Made by a program: the position numbers and the translations under genes
Notes under the pieces: model-generated
The model's database searches: none
Told to the model about the DNA's origin: nothing
What the model saw: only the letters and a program-made list of their open reading frames with translations
DNA from: Ancylostoma caninum
Taxonomy: Eukaryota > Nematoda > Chromadorea > Rhabditida > Ancylostomatidae
NCBI GenBank assembly: GCA_037903475.1
Contig: JBAJFG010000079.1
Location: forward strand, 1,426,001-1,490,000
Reading direction: 5' to 3'
Length of the DNA stretch: 64,000 nucleotides
In this document: piece after piece, positions 24,301-36,300 of the stretch
Layout: each line of letters starts with the position of its first letter
How positions within the stretch are numbered: the first letter of the stretch is position 1

Positions 24301-27300
24301 AGAATCCGCCATCGCTGTCATTGTCAGACATTTCGACTTCGAAACTTTCAGTTTGATCTGAAAAGAGGACACCTTTCACAAATTGCTTGCAACTAATCCA
24401 TAGTTTGGACCAACCGCTGTTGACGAACGCGTACACCGTCGCGGATGGATCATCGACGTAGAAATGTGTCTGTGAAGGTGCGGAACAGTCAGGAATCAGG
24501 ACTTCCTGCAGCGTCTCGACGTGGTGGTGAGTGATGCCGTAGCCAGTAAAGAACTGCAAAGAACCGCACAATTAACGAGAAAATCAGGCTAGGATAGGGT
24601 GTTACCTCTGTGATAATGTCCCTCGGATAGGAATTCGCATAGGGTTGACAGAGGTTGACTATTGTACCACCCGTCTGCAGGGCCAGCTGGCTGTAGATAG
24701 ATGAGTTCGGGTATTGCATACAGAAACTGTTCATCTGATATGGAGCCGTAACTATCACATTGATTTGCAGCTGGCGTTCAATGGCTGCGAGACTGTAAAA
24801 AAGCGCTAATCTGAGGGCGAAGAGGAAGTGAGAGCGACAAATCTCGCTGTCTATACTCACACAATATTTGGCATATCAGCATCGCTTGTGTCGGCATAGG
24901 GAGGAGCATCAGTGAAGAGGAAGATCGACGACTTGTCGTACGAAATAGTCTGGATTGTCTGCAGAAGCGCGTCTAGAGAGGGTTGCGTGTCCGATTGGGA
25001 ATTTCTGAAGTCAGTGTGGTGTCAATAGTTTCAGTGTGAACAGAAGTTCATGTGGTTTTTTTTTCGGTTGCATTTTTCCAACCCTTTGGTAATTTTTTGG
25101 TAACATTTTCTATGCCATTGGAAAGCACGGCTCTTCCACTTCAAGTTGCTTGTCATCTTCTCTTTGAAGGCATCAATGCCTTTGTGTTCTGCATTTATGA
25201 AGTGAAATGCAAACCCAATAACAAAACTGCTTTTTCCTGCAATTTTCCTTCAAAAAAAGCTTCCTTTCCAGGTCTCCTTTCTTCATGCCCAGAGGCAGCG
25301 ACGGTGTAGCTGGAAGCGACAGTGTGCGATGCGATAAGAATTGCAGTGCGGCACTGCGATCGATTACCATGTTTCATCACTATGTCGATAATGGTGCGGT
25401 CGCACCGCAACCGCGCGCGTAGTGCTCTGTCACGCCTAATTCTCTGATCACATCTTCGAATACTTACCACCCGAACGTCAGACCCTATGTTTTTCTGAAT
25501 TCAGGTACAAAAAGCAATCGCGGTTTGAACGATGCCCACGGTCACCCTTGAGTTTCACTGATTATCTCAGATTACTAATGAACTGTCCTTTTCCGAGCAA
25601 TTGTGAACAGTAGCTTTCTATATGGATGTGTACATACTGTCCGACCACGGGCACAAGCTAGCTATGGGAGGTGTACAATAATGTTGTGCTCCACCAAGCA
25701 TTTTCGAGCAGAATACCAAGTACTAAAAAGTACTAAATGCAACCCAAGCCTATCTCCCGTTCTTCTGCCCAAGAAAGGTTCGAAAATCTTTGCAAAATTG
25801 TTTTAAAAAGCAAAATCTTTGCACGTGCTTATTTTAATACCGTGTGTTCTCCTATTTAATTTTTTGCCTATTTAATTCTTTTAATCCCATTTTCAGTGTC
25901 CACATTTACAATAACTGTTGGAACTTTACAATTCATTCTTTCTTCGAGATGTTCTTCAACTTGAACTTCTCGTGGGGATTATTGTACCCGGAAAGGGCGT
26001 GCGGTCTAGCTTTGTGACTGGCTGGTTAGACGGATCCACCAATCACGATGTCCGTCACAGTTGCAGCGTTCCACACCTTTTTTATTTTTAAATTCCCGCA
26101 AACCAGATAGCTTTTTGGCATTGGCACTACTTTTCATAAGTCTTTCCGCTCTGCAACCGTCACTCTTATGCAAATGCTTTCTGTCTTGGCTTTGCGGCAA
26201 AATTCTATCGGAAACTGCAGTCGTGCGGACCCGCGTGACGTGCCATGTCGGTCCTGTGGTGGTCCCATGCGAGCGGGTCTCGACCACTTGAGCCTCCTAT
26301 TCTATAATTTCCTTATTTGTTGAGAAAAACACTGTTCACTCACTGATACATAATGGCTGAAGACGTTGTGGCATTCAAGAATGCTGTTGACGTCGAGTAT
26401 GGAGTCGTTTTTACTTGTGCATATGTTTGATCTGAAAGTGCAGAAGTAAACCAGCAGCAGCGATATCTTGGCTTTTCTTTTTTCCTCCTTTAGGAGCATT
26501 TATTTAGATGCGCTACTTTGAACAGTGATGGCGTTGAACGTGGACACGATGTATTCGTCGAAAGCGTCTGCCTGTCCCATGTACTTCAGAAGAGCGGTGA
26601 GTCCAGAGTTGATGTGGCTGTTGAGCTGGAAGAAATATGAGAAAGTCTATGCTTATGGAGAATATTTTCTACTGTTCCGGGCAAGGAGTTCAATTTCTCC
26701 TTGCACTCGCTTCAGAGTGTTTACAGTTCCGGCAAAGAAGACTCACCTCAGCCTGCGAGAAGCTGCTTTGGATAACGACGGCTAGAGACCTCTTGGTGGA
26801 TCCGAACACATTCGGAGAAGCTGAGCTGCATGACACTGAACGTTCAAATCATTGCATGTTTAAAGCATTCTCACCATAAGCGTTTTAAGATATACAGGAG
26901 ACCCAAAGAAAGCGAGACCCGCTCGCTCACGCAGCACTACGTGTTTGGACAGGTATGGACAGGAAACAAGTGTATCGATCTTGAATGAGAACAGTAATAT
27001 CAAAGAAATATGTGGATGCGCAGACCATCAGAGTGCCGCATCGCAGTTGACGCTTGCGAGCGGGTTCTCCCTTTTTGAATCTCCCTTACGCGCACGTGCA
27101 ACTCACGAATTTCACAGTGGTCCCCACCGTAACCGGCTGGGCACTCACACAGCGGTCTACCATTGCCAGGGAACTTTTCCACGACGCCGCCGTTGAGGCA
27201 CACCGGAGTCGCGCAGTTTCGCCCTGTGAAGAGATCTGTGCAGCGGCACGTGCCTGTGCCAGCCTTCGTGCCACCGTTGAGGCAGACGAACGCCACAGGT

Positions 27301-30300
27301 TGAGGGTGATCTGAAACAAATAGAATGTCCTATCTTGTAGGATCCTTCACTGTTAGGTAATTAATGTGATTTAGGATCTTTGATCTACCAATGGTCGATT
27401 GTTGATTTAGGCTGGTGGGTTCTAAGAGTCTTTCTCCCCAGAGGTCTTAGGTTGGTGAAAAAATAATGCGCGTTTTTCGTTGGTTCATCTTCGGTGCAGA
27501 AAAATTCCGGTATTTATCAACAACGGTATGAGAGGTGGGACATAATTCTGCAGCAAATTTCATGACCTTTCTAGAGCAAATTTCATGACCTTTCTAATTC
27601 ATGCATTTTGAACGAAATTCACGTTTTTTGGTGAATTTTTAGTTCTGGAACGAAATAAATTTTTTGCCGAACTTACTGCAGCGAGCTAAAACTCGGCGGC
27701 ATCGCAGCAGGAACCGCTCGGAATATCACCATAGTTTTGGCAAAGGAAGTGTTAGCGAATACATTCCGCCAAGCTGGTTTCAGACTTTTCTACTCGGTGT
27801 GCCTTGCTTCGAATGTAAAGAATGACGCATAGGTCTTTCTGGGGTTTTCGACCCCCAACTGATGAGAATAATCAAAAAGCACCCATTCAAAACAACATAT
27901 TTGGTTTTGCAGAATCTCGTCGGTAACTGTTGTCAGACCATCTCTCTCCTCAGTAAGAATGGGAGGATGAAAAATCTCAGGAGTAGATGTCGCGCATACT
28001 GAACGACTAACAAATTGATCCTCGTTAAAGGCAGCACTCACGAAAATTTTTGTGTTGAAGATCTCGCCGTATATCGGGGTTTTTAGGGAGGATGAACTCA
28101 TTGACAATGATGACGTAGCGTGAAACACGCGAAAAACACAGAAAAAGATGGAGGTATTTCATGTGTGTCCACAGCGCGGACGAGTGTTCCGCGATGGGTC
28201 CCGGCAGGGAACCCTGCAAATGGTACGAATTTCATAGACACGCCCCCGCTGAACCACATGCACACACCCTGTCAAAGGCGTTGGTTGGCTCGACGGAACC
28301 CTAATGTCCAGAGCGGCGTATGTGTCCACGGCAGTATCTTCGCAGGTAGGCGACCATCCAAGGTATTCAATATACTGTTGTGATTGTCCAGCGGCCCGCT
28401 ACATGGTAAGCGACTCATTTCAGAAGTGAAAATTTCCGTGAGTGCTGCCTTTAAGAGGTCTGCCTCGCGCATTTGTAGTGAAAGAATTGCCACCAAACAC
28501 TTGGCCGCTTAGTGATAAACTATGAAGTGTAGACCTTCTTCGTCAAAATGAAATGTCGTGGTCAACAGTTGGACGAGAAAAAATGCACCGAAACACTCTC
28601 AGGAACCAAAACAACACCAAAATAAGGTCACGGCCACTTTGTGGTGACCTGCAGCAAAAATCGCTCATTGCAGCTCATTCATTCTTTCTTATCTGAGAAG
28701 TACATTTAAGACGTAAATGGAATAAATTAGAAACTTCACTGTGTGAACCGAACGTTGCTCAATAAAGTGGATTCCACACTCTTACACAGCACCATCCAGC
28801 CACACCTTGCACGACACATACTCCACTGGTTGGAGCAGCTGAGCTGGGATGCTTGGACATGCACGTCATAATCAGCAAACTTCTCGCTCACCGAACCACC
28901 TCCCCAAGAACTTTGTCGAATTCTTCCGGGCGAATTTTCTCGAAGACTAAAGTGATACCAAAATTGACCACCGGAAGTTCTTCGATCCTAGAAGGCCCAG
29001 TTAAAAATGTATGGCAGTCGCAGAACATCTACCTTATTGCGGATTACTATATTTCCTAGCCTTTTGAAAAGAACTGATTCTGAAAGGAGTTATGAGGTTT
29101 GGAATCAAAGGCATGGACGCCAAATTTTACATTCTATTCGAACAATCAACACTTGCTGTACATGTTTGAAACCTGTTCTGCCGACTTCTAGAGATGAGAA
29201 ATAGTAAAACGTTCACACACATTTCATTGCCAAAGAATTTCAATTCAAGACCAAGAAATCCAGATCGAAAAATAAACCCGTGCAAGATCTCCAGACCTAT
29301 CCTAATCTAATCCCAATCCTAAGCTTCGCTATGAGCGTTGTATGTGCTCGACTTCATTTGTTTTGTCCACTGCGTTATTAATCTGGATGCATCACTGGAT
29401 GGATGGGTAATATCATACCCATGGATTGATTTAAGCATGTTGCAAGGTAAAGGGTAAATTTGGGTGTGTTGACACGTTTACCGTAAGTAACCTCAATGGC
29501 TCTTCTGTTATAATAAAGTACCTGTCTGCATTGCTGCACAACAAGTCCATCCCATATATTCGAAGTATGATAAAATTGGGCCCGTAGTTAAGTGTCATAC
29601 TGGTGAGATGAACTCCAAAACTCACCACCAAGCTTTAGGAGATGATTGCATGCCAGCTCACATCCACGGTGTACAGGAGCTGGCATGCAGTCATCGCCTA
29701 AAGCGTGGTGGTGAGTTTTGGAGTTCGTCTCTCCTCCATTACACTTTACTACGGGCCTTGATGTCCAAAGCACTAAGAAACACTAAATTATGCTAACCTG
29801 GCTGAGCGCAAAAGCTTGGAACTAGTCGAATGGGAGTGATTTCACCACTAGTAAATGTCAGCTCCTGTCTAAAATTTATTAGTCCAGTTTACTAGACTGA
29901 ATTGAAGTTATGTTTATTAGTCTGAATTGAAAACCGTCCATGGAACGGATAAACTCACACAAATGGCCCCGGGGTGCAGCTTTTCTGGGGTGCAGGGAAG
30001 ATGTAGGGATACGTGCACTCAGCACCTCTGGTCATATTACCATTTAATACTTGAGGAGCTGACTGTGCTTTAGTATCATAGGTCACCAGCTTGATCTGAG
30101 ATACCGAAGTGAAGCCAGCGATGTAGGCAGTTGTGTAAGATGACAGCTCTGAAATCTTCCATACACCGTACCAAAGAATTAAGTGACCTTCACGGCAGAG
30201 TTTCTGCTAATTACATACCGGAAGTGGATATTGCACTGCCGACATCCACCGTTGGATCAGGATTCGAGGCTAGAAAGACGGTGTTGGCTGAGTTTATCCA

Positions 30301-33300
30301 AACGCGGACATTGACACTTGACGACTTCTTGGATGTTACGGAGATTTCGCTCGTTGCATCCACAGTTGTTCGAATGAGCTGAAAATAATTGATAGTTGTG
30401 AAATCCATGTTAGTGCAACTCTTGTGAGCAGTCAGATATGTACATTTTGTACATAATCATGAGGCACACCTTAATAAATTGCGTAAGAAACGCTGATTCA
30501 CCACTTCCTTGGTGTTTTGCTTTTGTGAGCCCTTCTTCGCTATAGCCGTCATGTGAATTTTGCTCACGATAAACTCTGTTGGATTTCTTGTGGTTGTCAT
30601 GAAGCCAGCGAGTACAAACTCGTAATAACTTGTGCCTAATTGGGGTTTTCCTTTGTTTCTGGCCAACCATAACCCAACTTCAACGAATTTTCGCGCACGC
30701 ATCGGTTGCCCGTGTGGAGAGGTTTCACTTCAGTCCATCAAATGGAAAGGCAGCTGTGATCTACATTTATTACATCTTTGCATTAAGAGTACATCTTGTA
30801 AGCTAATTAATTAATTTGATCATTGTTGACAAAGCTGTAAGCTCTTTGCAGCACTTGAATATCAGCCAAAGATTCTTGGCTTACCCTGTTTGCTAGCCTC
30901 GCTACAAATTAATATTATGCCTCGCTGATACTGCAGTTGTCATGAAGCCAGCGAGTACAAACTCGTAATAACTTGTGTCTAATTGGGGTTTTCCTTTGTT
31001 TCTGGCCACATCATATTCCCCAATAACTTGAATAACTACCTTGAAATATTTGCCAGAAGTCTCCGCTCTGGGTTGGATTCCATTTTGATCAAGTACACCA
31101 GGAACTAAACAAATCTACTACGTAACCGAGTTGCGAGACAAGCGAAATACCACGAACCTGCTGCGTTCTCAGACGTGATTAGGATATAAACCACCTGCGA
31201 AGGATAGTCGGCTTCAATATTAAGGACGACTTCTTGCTCAGGGTTCACGCCGTACAGTGCAGCCATGTTCTCCATTTGATAGTAGTACGGCAGCAGTTGG
31301 TCGATGATCTGGAAACCTTGGCGCACTGTATTGTGTGTATTAAGAAACAGATAAATAAACAAATTTCTGAAGCTTTGGCCTCAGCTCCAATGTTTTGAAC
31401 TCACATTTGCCACACTTGTCTTCTCACATACAATCACATCTCCATGGGTGGCTGCCACAACACGACGGAACACATCATACGAGTCATCGGAGTAGTCCAT
31501 TGGAGCGTCGTCGGTTTCGGAGAGCAGGAGGACAAGCTGGAAAATTTACTCTCCTTCTCTAGTCAGAAGAAAGATTTCTGAGAAAATTCTCCACTTTGTT
31601 CCTCCAGGCGAGCATGCGCTGGATTGTTTGCATTTCCACGGAATTCGACGAGAGCTTTGGGTTGTATGGGCCGCCATTGGAATCTGGGGTATCTGCGAAG
31701 ACGTACACGACGGAAGCTGGGTGCATTGCAGAAGAGCTGGAAGTGTAGGAGCTCAAGTGATTATGTGAAGATTAGAAATCTGGTTAAGTTTCAGACTATG
31801 TGTAGAATACTATTATTTGGATTTTATTAAGAATAATGAAGCCAGTAGTTAGAGAATAGGACACTTCAAAGGAATGAAAAGTAAGCAATGCATTGAACGA
31901 TTATAAAATAAGGTTTGAAAGCACAAAATATCCAATATTGCAGGAGCTATAAGCGAAATGAAATAGTAACGTAGTACAGAAAGAATTACACAGGCTCCTT
32001 TTAACAAAAGCAGCACAAGCAAGCATTTTGCTTTCGGCGAGAAGTGTCCCCGGATATTTTGCTGTGTATGTGAAAGTCACTCCTGGCGAGAGCTCTTCCC
32101 TAGATATGTCGTCGCACTGAATGCGAGATTCAGATTTATTTAAAATTCTCAACGAGAACTGGTCCCCATTTCAGATAAAAACTGGTCTCTAGGAAATAGT
32201 GCAGCCATATGTGGAGAAGAGAATCTGCACAATGATAAAACGATAAAGATGAAAAGGACATGAGAATATTTTAAGAGAGTAAACGACAAGAAAAAAAGAG
32301 ACCAAAGAACAAGCGCTATTATAGCGTGCGTATTGGGATAGATTTGACAGCCCCCTATTCACCACTACTACCTCCCTCAAAAAAGGCTAAAGTTGAGCAT
32401 ATGCGCTTTTTGCTTTTAGCTCTACGATAACCGCGTACTTTTGTGCTTTCCTTCTTCTCTTAAAGGCAGTGTGTCACCTCGTTTTCGTGTCTGAGCTTCT
32501 ACAATATTCTGAATCTCCTTGACACGCTGAATCCAACTGTATACCTAAAATGTTACAAAAAGGTCTTTTAACCCTACTTTTAAACGTTTTTCGGGACGGG
32601 ATTTGTTACAGTTTGTCGAGCCGAGTGGACGCGTGAAGCCGTTGATCTCATCGATCGGACAAGTCTAGACGTGTTGGCCAACGCTGCAGACGTGGCGGGC
32701 AGCCAGCACATTCACGGACCGCTCCGCCCAGGTGGTCCGTGAACTACACTTTCGGACCCTCCGAAAACGGGGTTTTCGTCATTTTTATGAAATTTGACGC
32801 ACATCTTTGGAATTAGTGTAACGAGGAGGTCTAGAGTCTGTTGGTATTTTCAGCCCACGAAACGAGTTGACACATTGCCTTTAATCTCTTCACAACTATA
32901 TTTCCTGGTAAAACGGACAATGAGGAAACTTACAAGGACTGCGCGCTGTTTATAGCTGCAACTGTGGGTTGATCAGCATCACCCGCTGAGATCACCAAAC
33001 CATTCAAATACTCCAACAGCTCGGCAGACGTAGAGAAAATTTCGCTCTTCATGTAGTAGGAATTCTCTCAAAAAGAGGAAATAAAACGAGATCCCGCCAA
33101 GAATTCGACTCCCTCTACTAACTGTACTGTAAATAGGTGGTGACGATAAAGTTGTCAAGAAGGTTCGGCGCCGCTTTGTTGATGTCGCTAATCCAGACGG
33201 GCATCTTAAATATGCTTTTTCTTCTGTAGAATCTATTCCAGCGCATATAAATGTCCGTTGGCCCAACAAGTGCCTACCTGTCCAATCAGTAGGTGCAAGT

Positions 33301-36300
33301 CGTAGGCCATTGTGGAGCGAAGATTCACGACAAGTATCAATGACTGACGACTGGTGTCCATATTTGCTTGCACACCAGGTAAGCAGCCCCCTAAACACGA
33401 TTCGCTGAAATATTTGAAGGTATAAACGTGGTGTGGGATACGTGAGCTCTTACAAAAAAAATGTGTTTCCTCTGAGAAGTAAATTCACTTATATTTTCTA
33501 TGCCAATTCAATTATGGCTCAGAGCTTAAGCAAACTCGCACAAGCTATCCGGAATAAGTGTATAGTTTTCTGAATTAGCGACTCGTTTGTGCCTTTGGAT
33601 GCACTTTCATTGAGATAAATATTGAAAACTCTCGGATAATAATCACCAGCACAACACGAGTCGGCCGGCACTAAAGCAGTGACTACACACTACCCTGACT
33701 GTTCAGTTGAAAACGCACTTGGTTCACAGTTCAAGGCGTAGGCGCCTGGCGGACAGGTACACCGATTTTTGTCGAGAATACCGGAGTGGAGACATCTGAA
33801 GTGATGTTTTTAAGTGAGCAGCAATCCTTTATATGAAGCAGCTAGACAGTGCAACATTTGCGGCTTGCATCTCATGCTATGTATGCCACGACGATTCCTC
33901 CAGGATATATGACGCTGCCAACTAATTTGTGCTACTAAAAATTCAAAATAGAGAGTAACCGGCCACAATCCGAACCGTTCGGGGTATGGCTGAGTGAAAA
34001 TGGAATGGTGGCGTAACTCGAACCGTTCGGATTGTGCCATTCATTCCTTAATTTGCATTTTTACTAAGACAAATTAGTTAGCACCATCATATGTCCTCAG
34101 CAGACTACGCCACGGATGACAGGTTAGCTTAGTCAATAAATTAGCCACAATCCAGCAATGAAATCAAACTCTCGGGTAAATACGCCCTAATCTAGTCGTG
34201 AATATGTTTCGAATAAGAAAATCCTTGAGACCAGTACTGAATCTAAATTATGTAGAAAGGGTCATGCCCGATTTTCACTTAATAATTTTAGTCAAAGCTG
34301 CAAGATTATGACTTCACCTCGCAAGAGCCATTCCACGAAATCAACAACAGAAGTGAACCTAACTAGCTATGACCCTCTACACAAATCTCGTCCGGCCCCC
34401 GCTTGCCACTATGACACGAGAACATGTCACCAAATTTTTCAAAAAAAATGTATTTCATGAAAACATGAGGATTTTGTATTCGCATAATTCTAATTCTTTG
34501 TTCTTATTATTGGTTTCATATAAATATGTCCAAGGACCAAATTTGAAATTAATTTTTATAAATTTTTTCCTTGAAATTCCGACTGCTCGTGTCCCCAAAT
34601 TGGCCAGGACCTCACTTTTTTCTCAAATGCTATGTACTGCTCCGTCTTTTCCCCATCCACCTTGTGTTACAATTTGTAAATATCGTATGCATTGAAGCAT
34701 AAACGCAATGAAAACGACACATACGAGATGGTTTCACATTGTTTTCCGGAAACGAAAGCTGGACACACGCAGGTGTTGTTCGGCAGCAGAATACCGCCAT
34801 TGTAACATGTAAAGTTCGTAGTTGTGTCATCACCATTCAATGGCGGTAGAGGAGGCAGCGAATCTGGAACAATGAGGAAGACTCTATTCTTACTACTTTT
34901 ACATTTCCTTTACTGTCTGTTATTATTTGTGGGAAGCGTGTTCAAAAAAAAAAAGCAGTGCATGACATGAACTTTGCTCGATCGAGGCGTGAAATTCACC
35001 AACGCCCCTTTACAAGAGGTATAGATTGAGTAAAGATTCAAGAAGGCACTCAATTCGCTGCAAGGTTCGGCATACCTGACTGGAAGGTGAACTCAGGATC
35101 GAGACTGGTGGATAACCAATCGGGAATTGGCCTAAATTTCCTCAGAGCTGTCCACCTCACGACGCTGGTGCCGCTGCTCGTATGTATGTATCTACTCAGA
35201 GATTGTGGGATACTGTCTTGGCTAATAAGAAAAATGAATACTCTCATGGAGTGGAGAAAAAAAGAGTAGAGGAGTAGGAACGTAAGTGTCGGTTTCGTTT
35301 CATTTCCATATATGGTAATCAAGTTAAATGAATGAGGTCCTCCGTCGAACTCACTTAGAACTAACACTTGGGCTTTTCTCTGAAGTGTTCTTCTGCTTTC
35401 TACTGTGATGCTACCCAGGTCTCACTCGTTAGCAACAGCCTTGTATGATAAGGCGACTAATTTATGGGTCTGTAAGGACTGTCCGAACTAATTAACAACA
35501 GCCTTCCTCGGAAACGTGTCGGAAGCTCATCAAAGATCATCACGCCCGGCTTATATGTCTGTATGGTAGATACAATGACAAAGGCACCAAATCAACATTA
35601 AGATATTTTTTAAATTTAATCTAAGGCTAATTTATATCCTGATTTTAGAGAACCCAGCTCACATTCAACTTCCTTCAGTATAGTCATTCACTGAAAGCGT
35701 ATGGAAACAGAGTACCTCGCAAAAATGTACAAATTTTGCAATGGTGACTCAACTATCAGGTCGTCACCAGGAGGAACTCCGGTTCTGATAAGACATGGAA
35801 TTAACAGAAAATAAGCTTGATGCTGCGGCTTAGCGCTTTGCAAACAAAACTCAGTTATGTGATAACGAATGGAAACTCTTTGGTCTTCATTCTTTTGATT
35901 TTTTTTTCAAGAAACTAGCTGCTTACTCAGTGCTACTCAGTGCTCAGAGGAAAAGTTAAAAATGAGCGATTCTGGAGTTGATATTCAGTGCGGTATATTG
36001 TGCATTGTACCCTTCAATACTTAGAAAGTGGAGTCTTTCGATATCCCTGGATAGAGTGGAATGTGCAGAAGTTTTTGAGAGTTTAATGATGAAAAGAAGG
36101 GGTGGCCCCAATAGCAACGTATGTAAAGCCAGGAAAGTGGGCGGAAGCACTGCAGATTCAAGATGTTTAGGAAGGAGATCGTGCCAGAAACTCAATGAAT
36201 AAAGGAGTATGAATAATATCACCGATATAAGCTTCAATCACAACCGAGTATGTGAAGAGTAGCATGTATGTAGTAATAGCGCGAGAAAAACAAGACGATG

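Noticed and set aside
25471..25497. 27-bp stretch with good splice sites, candidate microexon for the missing VWA link
   Set aside because: In the required phase (1 in) it contains a stop, and its length cannot change phase from 1 to 2.
29968..29988. Possible short exon KLHPGAI between 30041 and 29868
   Set aside because: Neither acceptor or donor choice gives the phase needed, and it does not align with other modules.
33810..34040. Minus-strand 76-codon open frame
   Set aside because: It lies in the intron between two EGF exons and overlaps a small palindrome; no splice or family support.
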